The position numbers were made by a program, and so were the translations under genes. Positions 1 through 11,080 of a stretch of DNA of 64,000 bases are shown piece by piece (the stretch's first letter is position 1; every line of letters begins with the position of its first letter). Source of the stretch: Euonymus europaeus. Lineage: Eukaryota > Streptophyta > Magnoliopsida > Celastrales > Celastraceae. A model generated the notes under the pieces. That model ran no database searches. It worked only from the letters and a program-made list of their open reading frames with translations, and was not told the DNA's origin. The DNA lies in the NCBI GenBank assembly GCA_963580455.1, contig OY756962.1, forward strand, positions 18,556,001 through 18,620,000. Reading direction: 5' to 3'.

Positions 1-951
1 TACATTGTGAACCTTCTCAAGCTTCGGTGGAAGTGCCAAACGGTACGCCACCGGTCCAACTGTCTCCAAAATCTCAAATGGCCCCACAAACCTCGGTGCC
101 AACTTCCCATGCTTGCTATATCTCTGAATTCCCCGTCTCGGACTAACCTTCAAGAAAACCTTATCGCCTACAGCGAACTCCAAAGGTCTCCTCCTCCGGT
201 CAGCATAAGACTTCTGTCGGCTCTGTGCGGTGATTAACCGCTTCCGTATCTCATCAACTCTCTCTCGTGCTTCTTTGACCATCTCCGGTCCTGACACAAC
301 TTTCTCACCAACCTCTGCCCAACACAAAGGCGATCTACAAGGCCTCCCGTAGAGCGCCTCGTAAGGTGCCATCCCGATACTACTTTGGAAAGAGTTGTTA
401 TACACAAACTCCGCCAAATGTAAGTACCGATCCCAACTTCCTCCAAAATCAACTACACATGCCCGTAGCATATCCTCCAAAACCTGTATGGTTCTCTCAC
501 TCTGTCCATCACTCTGAGGATGATATGCTGTAGAGAAATCCAACTTCGTTCCCAATGCCTCCTGTAAACTACTCCAGAATCTACCTGTGAACCTCGGGTC
601 TCGGTCCGACACAATAGATAATGAAATTCTGTGAAGTCTCACAATCTCCTTGACATACATAGTACTCAAGGTCTCCAATGAATCCGTCTTGTTCATGGGT
701 AAGAAGTGTGCAGACTTAGTTAATCTGTCCACTATCACCCAAACTGCATCATGCCTCCTCTGAGTCATTGGTAATGCCGTCACAAAGTCCATTGTGATCT
801 TCTCCCACTTCCATTCCGCTACTGGTAATGGTTGCAACAATCCAGCTGGTCTCTGATGTTCTGCCTTCACTTGTTGGCAAGTAAGACACTTCGTCACAAA
901 TCTAGCAACATCGGCCTTCATACCTTTCCACCAGAAACTCTGCTTCAAGTC
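1..951 (-). pseudogene. E1 integrase, core and C-terminal part (cut by window edge)
   Basis: Minus-strand translation gives the end of the zinc-binding domain ([11 protein letters not shown]), then the catalytic core with the first Asp in TMDF, the second in VSDRDPRF and the Glu in QSERTIQ, spaced as in DD35E integrases. A GDKVFLKVSPRRG segment and a GPFEILE segment follow. The frame appears open to base 1. It is separated from the upstream pol frame only by the TGA at 952-954, which stands where sister copies have CGA (Arg). Confidence 0.85.
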
Positions 952-2928
952 TCAGTACATCTTCGTACCCCCGGGATGCATAGCAAACCAAGAATGATGT
1001 GCTTCCCTTAGAATCTCCTGTCTCGACTTATCGTCTTCGGGAACCACTAGTCTTCCCGCATATCGTACTCCACCATCATTCCCTCGAACCCATCGAAGAC
1101 TTTCATCAACCACATCAAATGTATGATCTCCATTCTGTGCATCTATAACCTTCTGAACCATCATAGGTCTCGAAGTCATAGAACACAAATGTACCTTTCC
1201 CTCTTGACTCCTCAACTCCAATCCAAACTCATTGATTGTCTCCACAATTTCCCACTCATGCATGAATAAGCTAGCAACCTTCTGCTTCCTACTCAATGCA
1301 TCCGCAACCACATTTGCTTTACCAGGATGGTATTGCAAATTAAAATCAAAATCCTCCAAGTACTCCATCCACCGCCTTTGCCGTAAGTTCAACTCTTTTT
1401 GGGTGAATAGGTACTTGAGGCTTTTGTGATCCGAGAACACCTCAAACGTCTCTCCGTAGAGATAATACCTCCACTGCTTAAGAGCAAATACCACTGCCAC
1501 CAACTCCAGATCATGCACTGGATAATTCCTCTCATGTGTCTTCAACAACCTCGAACCATACTCTATCACTCGGCCCTGCTGCATCAACACACAACCCAAC
1601 CCAACTCCAGATGCATCACAATACACCTGATAGCCAACATTCCTCTCCGGAACTACTAACACTGGAGGTGTTGTCAACCTTTTCCTCAACTCTTCAAATG
1701 CGGCCTCACACTCGTCTGTCCACACAAACGGCGTACCCTTCTTCGTGAGCTGCGTCATCGGCGAAGCAACTCTTGAGAATTCCTCAATAAACCTCCGGTA
1801 GTATCCTGCCAATCCTAGGAAACTCTGGATCTCAGTCACATTCTTCGGCCTCTCCCAATTCAAAACTGACTCAACTTTGGAGTAGTCAACCGCTATGCCT
1901 TCTTGAGTGATCACATGGCCTAGGAACTTCACTTCCATAGCCCAAAATTCACACTTACTCAATTTAGCATACAGTTGATTCTCCCTCAACGTCTGTAACA
2001 CTACCCTCAAGTGTTCTTCATGCTCTTCCTCCGTAGGAGAATAAATCAATATATCATCAATAAACACAACTACAAACTTGTCCAAAAACGGTCGAAGAAC
2101 CCTTTGCATTAGGTCCATGAATACCGCCGGGGCATTTGTCAACCCAAACGGCATCACAAGGAACTCATAATGCCCATAACGAGTTCTAAACGTTGTTTTC
2201 TGGATATCCTCATCCTTAATCCTCAACTGATGGTAACCCGACCTCAAGTCAATCTTAGAGAAATGCCTAGCACCTCTCAATTGGTCAAACAAATCATTGA
2301 TCCTAGGCAACGGATACTTATTCCTCACTGTAACCTTATTCAACTGCCTATAATCAATACACATCCTCAAACTTCCGTCTTTCTTCTTGACGAACAACAC
2401 CGGTGCTCCCCACGGGGACACACTCGGTCTAATGAACCCCAAGTCTAGCAACTCTTCTAACTGAGTACTCAACTCCTTCAACTCTGCTGGAGCCATCCGA
2501 TACGGCGGAATCGAAATTGGTTTGACGTTCGGATGCAACTCAATAGCAAAGTCAATTTCCCTCTTCGGAGGTAATCCCGGAAACTCTTCCGAAAATACAT
2601 CCGTAAACCCCTCCACTATCAATATCGGTGTAGCTACATCGCCCTTAGGCGCCGAAGTCACTAAACTCGCAACTCTACAATCTTGGTACGAAGGATTATC
2701 CATGAAATGTGGGCATGGAATCCCCTTCGATCCCTTCAACTGAATCACTCCTCCCTCGGGTACTCTAAGAGTAATCTTCCTCTCCCAGAAGTCAAACAAC
2801 CCTTGGTGCTTCGTCAACCAATCAACTCCAAGAATCACATCAAAATCCTGGAAATCTAATACATACAAGTCGGCTTTCAGAGATATTTCTCCAAACCGAC
2901 ACTCACAACCGAACACTACCCCCTCCAA
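952..2928 (-). pseudogene. E1 pol: protease end, reverse transcriptase, RNase H, start of integrase
   Basis: A 658-residue open frame. The first ~50 residues are the protease end ([15 protein letters not shown]). RT follows at about residues 150-330, with [16 protein letters not shown], the catalytic FIDDILIYS (a YxDD-type box) and [12 protein letters not shown]. RNase H is at about 430-550 ([30 protein letters not shown]). The His pair of the integrase zinc finger is at the end ([11 protein letters not shown]). The frame overlaps gag by a few codons in another phase, showing a small indel near 2935 rather than programmed fusion. Sisters E2 and E3 carry the same domains in other states of decay. 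Confidence 0.93.
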
Positions 2929-4481
2929 TGTGGTAAATATCCGAATGGTGAGGATACCGTGAACATTCGTCTTATTGGCGAAATCTCCACCTCTAGTGCG
3001 TGTGCTAACGAACTAGTAATGAAAGATGAGGTAGCCCCCGAGTCAAACAAGACTCTTGCCCAACAATTAGAAATCAAGAAGGTACCTCCAATGAATTTTG
3101 GATGCTCCTGTGCCTCCTGATGACCCAATGCATAGACACGCCCCTCTACCAGTGCATTCTGCTGCTGCTGTGGCTGACGAGTCCCACCCCGCCCCCTTCC
3201 TCCCATTGGAACATTGGAAGGAAGAGCCGGAGGCGGTACTCCCGGTATGCTCTGCTGCTGGGCTCTCTGGTTGCCCTCTGGACACTCGCTCTTTCTGTGA
3301 CCCAACTTGCCACACCCAAAGCACTTAAACCCAGAAAGCTTGCACTCACTTGCCTTGTGCCCCTCTTTCCCACACTTGAAGCATGTCATCTTACCCCATG
3401 GTAGCCTAGGACCCTTGCCTCGGTCCCCTCTCTGTTGACGAAAATCCGTTCTCGGTTTCTTGTGGCTACTACCACCACCACTACTACCCTCACCCACTGG
3501 ACGCTTCCTCTGAGCTTCACTTTTCTCACTCAACTCAAAATCAAGAGCCATCTCCACTGTGTCCTGATATGACACCACCCTAGTGGCCATGACCATTCTA
3601 CCAAGACTGGGAAGCAACCCATCTCGGTACCTCACTGCCTTCTTCACATCGGTTGGAGCAAACTCCTTCCCATACCGGTATAACTCCTCAAACTGCTTGG
3701 TGTACTGAGACACTGTCATCTCTGATGTCTGCAACAAATCTAGAAACTGTTTGGCCTTCTCCGTTTGCAGAGGCCTTGGCACAAACTTCTGCATAAACAA
3801 CTGCTCAAACGAAGTCCAAGTCAGCTCATTCCGTCTCTGACCCATGGACAACCACCATTCATAGGCCGCACCACTCAAATAGTAGAACACAAACTTCACC
3901 CGTCTCTCATCGGGTATCTCAAGAGTGTCCATCCTCATACTTAGCTGATTGAACCACTCCTCCGCCCCCACACCCGTTCCATCTCCAGAAAAGGTTGGAG
4001 GAGTAGTCCTCCTCAATTGGTCCACCTCATACATCCCTCTCCCAGCTCTAGGTACTGCTGCTACCTCAGTTGTAGCCTCTGGTACAACTCCCTCAGCACG
4101 AGTGCCAGTAGCACCCATCGCCTGAGCCACTACCTGAGCTATGATCTGCGCCTGTGTCTGCACCATACTCATCATAAAACTAGTAAGACTCTCCATCGTC
4201 ACTGGTTGCCCCCCTGTAGTAACAGGAGCATCCTGCACCTCAGGTGGTGCCTACTGATCATCACTCTCCATCGGTAGTTCCTCTTGAACTATCTCTTCCT
4301 CTCTCAACTCCGGATCCACATTCGAAATCGAATCCTCAGTGCTAGGAGTGCCTCTTGTGACACGTTCCACCCCAACACTACGGCCTCTACCTCGACCCCT
4401 ACCAACTCCCTGTCGACCTCTGCCACGAGGTACTACAGTCCCACTCTCGGACCTGGTAGTTCTACGGGTATTCATCTGCAT
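2916..4481 (-). pseudogene. E1 gag and start of protease
   Basis: The ORF starts at 4481 (MQMNTRR), followed by an Arg/Gly-rich stretch. A TAG at 4251-4253 interrupts it; the frame continues with a retrotransposon gag core (EEWFNQLSMRMDTL, YEWW, FEQLFMQKFVPRP), two zinc knuckles (CFKCGKEGHKASEC and CFGCGKLGHRKSEC) and the protease active site LFDSGATSSFI. It shifts frame at about 2935. The gag core forms the virus-like particle and the knuckles bind RNA. The TAG is shared with E3, so it predates both insertions or marks a common source copy. Confidence 0.9.
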
Positions 4482-4636
4482 GGCAAACAGACAATACCAT
4501 TTAACCTACTACTCAAACGAGGATTTAAGGGGAAAAGAAAACATACCGGATCAGTAGCAGTCGTGACATGGCCTGGATATACTACTCCACAACTAGGACC
4601 CAACACCCCAGATCCTATAAAGAGCCGTAAACCTCC

Positions 4637-4647
4637 CTCTGATACCA
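4637..4647 (-). promoter_or_regulatory. E1 primer-binding site for initiator tRNA-Met
   Basis: The minus strand reads TGGTATCAGAG, complementary to the 3' end of plant initiator tRNA-Met. It sits 3 nt inside the LTR, the same spacing as in E2, E3 and E4. Confidence 0.88.
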
Positions 4648-4650
4648 AAT

Positions 4651-6320
4651 TGTCACGCCCCGTTTCCGGAGACGCGACTGGGTGCTCTCTCCGCACCCTT
4701 CCTAGGTCACTAGTGTGAACATCCGGGATCAACCGGAAATTCGGCGGCACCTCCCCGTATATCAGGGAGCGCCCACCTGCATCAGAAACGCAGCAACAAC
4801 AACATCACACTAGCAACTTAGCAAACATAGGCCTCTGGCCTCAACCACATGCAATCCTGACCCTGGGCCTCAGGCCATCCACTACCAGCATGCACAAACT
4901 GATGGCATCACATATAAATCAACACACAGATTTATAAAACAACAAATATAACTATAAATCAACATCTACTTCCACATACAAGCACCACCGTGCCAAATGG
5001 TTTTATTCTCTCAACATAGCTATACTACGTACACCCACATGCATAGAGTATATCTCTTGCACCCTATTCTATCCAGGGCCATCCATGACACGACCTGCTC
5101 ACCGATCCGCAGCACCAGTACCTGTAACAGTGTCTTCTGTGGAAGGAAGAAAGTAAAGGAGTGAGCTAGAAGCTCAGTAGGGTATGAAGTAAACATCAAT
5201 ATAAGCTGAACCAAAGGAAAGTAATGCATCAATATGTTCCTACCACATGAACGTATACTCAACAATTCACATCAACATTTACCCGGATAACCCCTTCGGA
5301 GCATAACAACCACAATATCATTGCAACTCAATGAAATATTGCACGGGAGCAAGCTCACCACAACCAACCACTCCTAGGATCATCCGGTTGCGTGAACCTA
5401 TCACGCCCGCACCCCACAAGGCAAGTCACTCTTGACCTTACCCCTAGTGCGTTATCCTACTTGGAGTTCACATGACTCAGTGGTAACTCTCATCACCTCG
5501 TCATCCCCCCCAAGTAGCTTTCAAGAAACCTAAAGGTTCCCGAGTCCATACCCGGTCCCCCATGCAACTCTAATGCATTATGTCATGACATGCAGAATAG
5601 ATATATATATATATATGAACAACCTACATATATATATACATAACTACCATGATGCATGAACGGAAATCACATCGTGTCCATAGGAGATGGAACACACACA
5701 CTCGGGTCATGCAACATCAAGAATCAACAAGAATCACAATTAGGGTTCGTTTCCCCTTAGGAGCAATTAAGGCGGAAACACAAATGGAACGACCAATGAG
5801 GAATCAAAAAGCTCTTTACATATCGAAAACGAACGATAGAAAGTATGGTTGGAAATCCCCTACCTCGTGTCGAGTAAATTACCACAATTTCCCAAATTTC
5901 GTTCCTAGGGTTTCGGTTTGCCCAAACCTACAATGTGGCATAACCGAACCCTCACAAGCATCAATAAACAACCAACAACTCATATAAACATCAATTATAT
6001 CCATAATTTTGAAATTACTCACCTTCTCTCTCTAGAAATTTCTCCAAAATCCTCCAAACTCAACCCAAGCTCAACTCTACTCCAAATCACAAACCAATCT
6101 ACATAAATATCCAAAATCAACCTATAAACAATATATCTAAAGCATAGCACTCAACTCTTCAAGAATCTAGCAAATCTAGAAAAACCTAGAATTTACAAAA
6201 ACTATGAAAAACTTACCAAATCACTTGAATCAACCTTGAATCTTCCTTACTTAGCTTCAAGGATCATCAATCTTCAATCCCCAAGCCAAAATCTTGCTAA
6301 AATCACTTTCTCTCTCTTCT

Positions 6321-6352
<32 letters not shown>

Positions 6353-6600
6353 TACTCGGGAGCTTCTCCAAGAAAATATGAAGAAATGTCTAAAAACTGG
6401 CTTAAAAACTGATTTCCCGATAACCGTCCGGACGCCCCAAGTGACCGTCCGGACGCTTCACTGTTCTCTCAACACTCTGCCCACCTCGTAGGCTTAACCG
6501 TCCGGACGCCTCGTTAGACCGTCCGGACGATCTACTATTCACAGCACCAAAATTTTCTCTAAAAATGTCTCTGCCCCAGTTCCTGGACAAACCGTCCGGA
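4651..6600 (-). repeat. E1 5' LTR, lacking its first ~100 bp
   Basis: The sequence is homologous base by base over long stretches to the LTR of E2 (20188-22228), in the opposite orientation. Its U5 end is TGTCACGCCCC at 4651 on the plus strand. The expected start (TGTGAAACCCC on the minus strand) is absent; EPRV sequence follows 6600 with at most 2 bp of shared bases. It carries a short AT repeat near 5605, a CT/GA-rich run at about 6300-6355 and a palindrome cluster at 6425-6600. Small ORFs here look like chance frames. Confidence 0.88.
6425..6600. repeat. CGTCCGGACG palindrome cluster in the E1 LTR U3
   Basis: Perfect 10-bp palindromes CGTCCGGACG start at 6425, 6446, 6499 and 6520, that is two pairs each spaced 21 bp; a fifth is cut by the junction at 6593-6600. 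The E2 LTR has the same arrangement. The position near the LTR start suggests U3 control or hairpin sequence; function unknown. Confidence 0.85.
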
Positions 6601-7650
6601 ATCATCATCAGTGTCTAAAAGGATTGAATCTAATTTTTTAATAATCTTATCATCTAATTCTAACTCATTAATCCTTTGACGAACGTTACAATACCTGGCA
6701 AAGTGTCCTGGTTTATTGCATTTGTAACAAGTAGGATTTTTTGGATTTTTTGTATTGTCAGGTTGGGAATTAGATTTTGTCTTTATTTCTTCTTTCTTCC
6801 TATGGGATGATTTTGGTGTAAAATTTTTTTTATAAAATCGGGAGCGATAATTGGATTTAGAATAATAAGGCTTTTTGGAATAAGAAGGTTTCCTAGGAGG
6901 GGCATCTTTTTGTTTGGAACAATTTTCTTCAAAACCAAATTGTTTAGAGAAAGAACCTAATTCATTTACGGATTTGGTTTGTTCATATTTTAATTGTTTC
7001 TGCAACTTATTGTCAGAACATAATTGTAAACCTATCTTTTGAATGTGATTTACCAAATCACCATAGGTTAACTGATCATTAGGAATTTGGTTGTTATGTA
7101 AAGACTTAATTTTTTCTTGTACTTTGTCACCTAATAAGATTGGAAGACCTGCTAAGAATTTCTCTTTCCAGAAAGGTTGGTTGTTGTCAGGTCTCATCGT
7201 GACTCTTGTCAAGAAGGTATCTTTGTATTGGCGATAATCATGAAGTTTTCGGCATCTTAAATTAGCTAAGAGTTCAGAAGACCTATCTCTAATACTAGAT
7301 GGATCTCTTAAGAAATGTTTGGATATTGAAAATATAAGTGCGACAACAGCATCCTGGATTTCGACACCTAATTCTGTTTTGATAATTGTACCATCAGAAG
7401 CAGTTTTAACAACATTAAGAATTTCACTTTGTTGAGCAGATGTGAGATGATAATCCCACCATCCTTTTAACTGTCCTGTAAAACCAGCAATAATTAAGTT
7501 TGCAATAGCTTGGTCAGTTGTATCCATTTTTGTTTTGTAAGCATTGCTAACCATTGTCATTTGTTGTCATAAATTAAGGATATTATAATCTGACATACCA
7601 TCTATATTCCATTCATAAACGGTATCAGCATTATATTTCATTTGGTTGGT
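6601..7650 (-). pseudogene. EPRV A2 coat protein (capsid) region with zinc knuckle
   Basis: The minus frame begins near 7640 and has a stop around 7567, then stays open from 7560 to the junction at 6600. Motifs: GQLKGWWDYHL in the capsid core, a basic Lys/Ser-rich stretch, and a CCHC knuckle CYKCNKPGHFARYC at about 6690-6730, followed by an acidic tail. A capsid core with a C-terminal knuckle is the plant pararetrovirus coat-protein pattern. The protein is cut where E1's LTR begins. A1 carries a fuller copy at 28409-29760. Confidence 0.8.
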
Positions 7651-9101
7651 TTGTTTTTCTTCTAACAGAATATCTGGTGGAGTGGTTTTAGAATAATAAA
7701 GTTTTTGAGGAGCCTGCCATGTCATTTTATTGACTTCAAAATCAGAATTAGTTGGGGTATCTCTAGTTTTATCAAGATTATTGATAGCTGGAGTTGTAGA
7801 TGTTGTAGGAGGAGTTTCAGGAATTTGTAAGGAAGGGAATTGCGTGAGAGTTGTAGTAAGTTCTTGTAATTTTTCTCCTTAATTTCTTGTAATTTTCTTT
7901 CTATGGCAGACATAAAATCAGTATCCTGTGGGGCTAATGTTTTGGCTAATTTCGGGGGTATCTCATAAGGTTTAAACATTGGTTTGTCTGAATTTTTTGT
8001 AATGGTTGGCTTTTGAACATAATCTTCAATCCTAGTTAACTATTGACCAATTGTGGACAGATGTTGGTTTGTAAAATTATTTTGTTCTACAATGCCTTTG
8101 AACTCCTCAGCCTTGGCAACTTTAAACGGTGTAGCAATAACAGAAGAATTCTTATATTCTAACTTAAGTTGTGTTAAAGGTGCATGTTTAGACTCAACCA
8201 CTGTTTTTTGAGTATTGTCATACCAGGTCTGAACCCTGGTTGTCACATTGATTGAGGAATCTAAAGATTTTGAAGATTTTGAAACTTTTGAGGCTTTCAG
8301 AGTAAAAGGATAAGATGCCCAGTCAATAGAGGGGTCATCAATGTCTAACTCAAAATATGCAAAGAACGGTATTTGTTTTTGTAGTCCTTCGAGAAATCTA
8401 TAATAATCTTTTTGAATAGAGTGTCTTTTGTCACCTGTATAATGACTGAGGAACCAGTCTCTTTTGGCTGTATTTTGAGGAGAATAAAAATCTTTTTGTA
8501 ATGATTGTTTATCAATAAAAAAATCATCACGGATAAGAACATTTAACTCTGGGTCATTGTTATCAACCATTTGAGAATAAGTTGGTGTCATTGAAGGGGA
8601 ATCTTTTGGTTCCTGGGTAGAACTGGTTTGAGATTCTGGCTGTTGAACATTGAAAAATGGTTTTGGTATTGAACTAGAATGATTGACTCCACATAAATCA
8701 GGATGATAAGAAGTACTTGAAGTAGAGAAGGAATTTCTACGAGGGATTCCTGACTCTGATCTAAAAGATGAAGTAGATGAACTACAATTAAATTTTTGTA
8801 AATCAATTGAATGTCGGCGAGAACAATTATGTTTTTCTAACAATTTCTGGGTTAGAAGCTTAATGGTTTCATACGACTTAAACAATTTAATATCTCTTCC
8901 TTCAGTTTTAATTGTATAATCATTACGACTTAGGATATTAAATCTAGATTTCTTTTTATATATTTTGTTTATTTCAACTCGGGGAATATCCCAATCATCA
9001 ACATCTCTAACTAAATCTTCAAGATTAATTTCTTCTTGATTGACGATTCTATCGTCTGATATAGTTGAAGAGGTAGAAGTTGATCTCAAAAGAGAAGTCA
9101 T
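7651..9101 (-). pseudogene. EPRV A2 ORF1 amino-terminal part, movement-protein core missing
   Basis: ORF1 starts at 9101 (MTSLLRSTSTSS) and runs 353 codons to a TAG at 8040. Compared with B1 and B2 it has the first ~95 residues and then joins in frame to a Ser-rich linker near 8820, so the conserved movement-protein core is absent. A linker with WFLSHYTGDKR and WYDNT follows. After the stop the frame continues (MFKPYEIPPKLAKTL at 7979) with a 1-nt indel near 7875. The linker after WYDNT is of type A. Whether the missing core reflects decay or a real type A feature cannot be told from one copy. Confidence 0.75.
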
Positions 9102-9269
9102 GTCTGATTAATGCCCTCAACTTAATGCTTTACCAATGAGTATCGCGCTGGCACTTACCGGGCTGTCTGTCGCCCCTTACTGGCCCCCTTTTGCTCTTTG
9201 TTTCCACAAAGCATCAACAAGGTATGCAATCAACCATAAGTCTCTTAATATACAACAACTTGAAGCTCC

Positions 9270-9280
9270 CTCTGATACCA
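9270..9280 (-). promoter_or_regulatory. EPRV primer-binding site (tRNA-Met), copy 1
   Basis: The minus strand reads TGGTATCAGAG, the standard initiator-tRNA-Met primer site of Caulimoviridae, about 170 nt upstream of the ORF1 ATG at 9101. Confidence 0.85.
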
Positions 9281-9595
9281 TGACGGGAAGGATCAAACTA
9301 GCAGGGAAGAAACTAAGCTATTCGATTCAGTTAATGAGTTGAGGCTTGTGATCTTCACAGAGAATCACTAAACTCAATATATAAATTGGACTCGACAGAC
9401 TAATAGTCCTGAGTCGTCTTGATTATAACAAAGAAGTGGAGGAGGAAGAACAGAGATTTATAAACATAAAATTAAGTAAAGCAAGAACAGAAACAAAGAA
9501 TAAATTTAACAATGCTAAAGCAATTGCAATGTCAAGCATTATAAAATAAATAATGAACAAAAGAACATAAAGAACTTCTGGGCTTTATAACCACA

Positions 9596-9716
9596 GGCGG
9601 CAGAGCCGACCATTTGTGGCGCCGTCGAAGCAAGACATAAATAAAACAATAAGAGAGGCGGTAGAACCAGCCATATAAGATGAACAAATTAAACAATAAA
9701 GGCGGTGAAACCAGCC
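9596..9716. repeat. Three GGCGG-type 16-bp boxes in EPRV intergenic copy 1
   Basis: Boxes at 9596-9611 (GGCGGCAGAGCCGACC), 9657-9672 (GGCGGTAGAACCAGCC) and 9701-9716 (GGCGGTGAAACCAGCC). Each can fold on itself through GGC/GCC or GGYGG/CC ends. They are GC-rich islands in an AT-rich region and recur at 18449-18569 and 33860-33980. They lie upstream of the TATA-like box, so promoter elements are a fair guess. Confidence 0.8.
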
Positions 9717-10199
9717 ATGGATATTATTGAATGCATTCAAAAGCTGCAAATATTTAAACAGGATAAACTTACAGACTTTTGAATGCTTGCTTGTTGCTTA
9801 CATTGAGAGGAGGGAACTCTGTAGTTCCCGTTTTTGATAAGAGGGGAAGGTTTTGAGAGAAGAAGTTGAGAGAATTCTAAGAAATGGAACCAAAGAAGAT
9901 TGTTCCAAAAGATTTTTCACTAAGGCATAGGTGGTCTCTTTTATAGATGAAGAGATCACCTTTACAATGATTAAAATAAATACTAAAAGTTGAATAGTGG
10001 AACTTGAATAGTGGTCAATGTCTCCCACTTTTTGAAATGATGCTCCACTTTTGATAATGTTGCTTTTGTGGAAAAGCAATAACCTTGTCTTCTTGTCCAT
10101 AATGTCTTGATTGTTACCTGATGGTAATTTTGGACCCAAAGGGTATAATGGTATTTTTAGCAAATACCCAGCTGTCAACGGATTTGTCAGGTTTTTTAG

Positions 10200-10339
10200 C
10201 ACCTACCGTTTGAGGTGGAATAGCTAAGTCAGTTAACCCAGACTTAGTTAGGTACCTTGTAGGATTTTTGAGCTTTTGAGTAAAGCTTCCATTTTTCAAC
10301 GGATTTGGTTATTTCTTTACCACCTACCGTTTGAGGTGG
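10200..10339. repeat. Paired hairpin repeat in EPRV intergenic copy 1
   Basis: CACCTACCGTTTGAGGTG at 10200-10217 and CCACCTACCGTTTGAGGTGG at 10320-10339 have inverted-repeat arms CCACCT/AGGTGG around an 8-base loop. The units are 121 bp apart within a longer degenerate direct repeat. The same pair with the same 121-bp spacing is at 19053-19193. The third intergenic copy is truncated before this point. Confidence 0.8.
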
Positions 10340-10397
10340 AATAGTCAAGCCATAACTGGGCATGATCAGTTTGGAAAGAAATTAAAACATAATTTCT

Positions 10398-10760
10398 TTA
10401 AAGCTCATTTACCCATGCTTCGGGTTCATCTTCAAATTCATCCCAAAATTCGTCCATACTATTAATGGAATCATCATTTTCTAAAGCCTCTTCTTCTTCA
10501 ATAAATTGGTTGATAAAATCATCAACATGATCAGTAATAAGATCAAATAAAATGCCCAAACATTCGATTTTAACTTCATCAGCATTTAAAATAGGGTATG
10601 CCCAACATTCTTCCCAATCATCCCAAGAATGAAGAATAACATTAATTTGATCCTTTTCAAGTTCAAGATAAACATAATTGGGTTTTTTGGGACAGAAATT
10701 ATTTGAAAATATAGGAGTTGAAAATCTTGCTAATATATATTTAAGTGAATCGGAAGCCAT
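10398..10760 (-). CDS. EPRV type B ORF2: acidic 120-residue protein of unknown function
   Basis: An uninterrupted minus-strand ORF (MASDSLKYILARF start) downstream of the RNase H end and upstream of the intergenic region. The C-terminal third is strongly acidic (many Glu/Asp, QFIEEEEALEN, DEFEDEPEAWV); no zinc finger, signal peptide or membrane segment is seen. Its ATG follows the stop of a small upstream ORF by one base. A short ORF2 of unknown role after the polyprotein is described for florendoviruses; I do not recognise the product itself. It is one of the few unbroken frames in the window. Confidence 0.7.
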   Translation of the reverse strand: MASDSLKYILARFSTPIFSNNFCPKKPNYVYLELEKDQINVILHSWDDWEECWAYPILNADEVKIECLGILFDLITDHVDDFINQFIEEEEALENDDSINSMDEFWDEFEDEPEAWVNEL

Positions 10761-10761
10761 T

Positions 10762-11010
10762 TTATAAGCGAGAAATAATTTCTAATTCATTTTGAAATGA
10801 ATTGGCTTGTAGGGTTAATAAACTAATAATATGTTTGTTTTCCAAAATATCAGCATGATTTTAAGAAATCCAAGCAGGGGGATTCCGTTGATAAGGATGA
10901 GCAATGTGCCATCTGATAACCTGAGTATATAATCTTTTATTTTCATACACAAGATCAAATTTAAGATAATTAAGTCTTTTCACAAGTCGTTTCAATTCAA
11001 AAGGGTGCAT
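10762..11010 (-). pseudogene. Small EPRV type B ORF (82 codons, one internal stop) just before ORF2
   Basis: The ATG is at 11010-11008 and the terminal TAA at 10764-10762, with one in-frame TAA at codon 50 (10863-10861). It starts MHPFELKRLVKR, is basic at the start, and has WHIAHPYQRNPPAW in the middle. It begins about 70 nt after the polyprotein stop (11083-11081) and ends one base before the ORF2 ATG (TAAAATG layout), the spacing of tightly packed viral ORFs. I do not recognise it. It could be a chance frame, but length, packing and the single stop argue against that. Confidence 0.45.
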
Positions 11011-11080
11011 AGTAAAGAGATAACCTTAATCAGCTTACTGAGAAATTCTTCTTTGATATTGCGTCTTTCTGGATAATATG

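Larger units (their letters stand above)
1..6600 (-). mobile_element. Ty3/gypsy retrotransposon E1 (Tekay/Del-like chromovirus), 5' LTR plus gag-pol
   Basis: Reading leftwards on the minus strand the order is 5' LTR, primer site, gag with two zinc knuckles, protease, RT, RNase H, integrase: the Ty3/gypsy order. The copy is closely related to E2, E3 and E5. The integrase end and 3' LTR lie outside the window. The LTR's first ~100 bases are missing, because it passes directly into EPRV sequence at about 6600, so no TSD can be scored. Lesions seen: a TAG in gag (4251-4253), a 1-nt frameshift near 2935 and a TGA at 952-954. Lineage is inferred from the chromodomain-like integrase end of sister copy E5. 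Confidence 0.9.
9102..10397 (-). promoter_or_regulatory. EPRV intergenic region, copy 1 (between B2 ORF2 and A2 ORF1)
   Basis: A noncoding, AT-rich tract. On the minus strand it holds, in order: paired hairpin repeats (10339-10200), three GGCGG boxes read in reverse (9716-9596), a TATA-like TTTATATATT at 9387-9377 about 100 bp upstream of the primer site, and the primer site at 9280-9270. This is the expected promoter and reverse-transcription start region of a plant pararetrovirus. The three copies in the window are nearly the same by eye. Other small frames (e.g. 9798-10202) look like chance. Confidence 0.75.

Noticed and set aside
3098..3404. Plus-strand ORFs opposite E1 gag (and similar ones opposite E2 and E3 gag)
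   Set aside because: Antisense shadows of the gag zinc-knuckle region; they have no motif and recur only because the gag sequence recurs.
9270..9280. Possible tRNA-Met gene fragments at the several TGGTATCAGAG sites
   Set aside because: Only the 3' acceptor complement is present, without tRNA arms; position next to LTRs or viral leaders marks them as primer sites.
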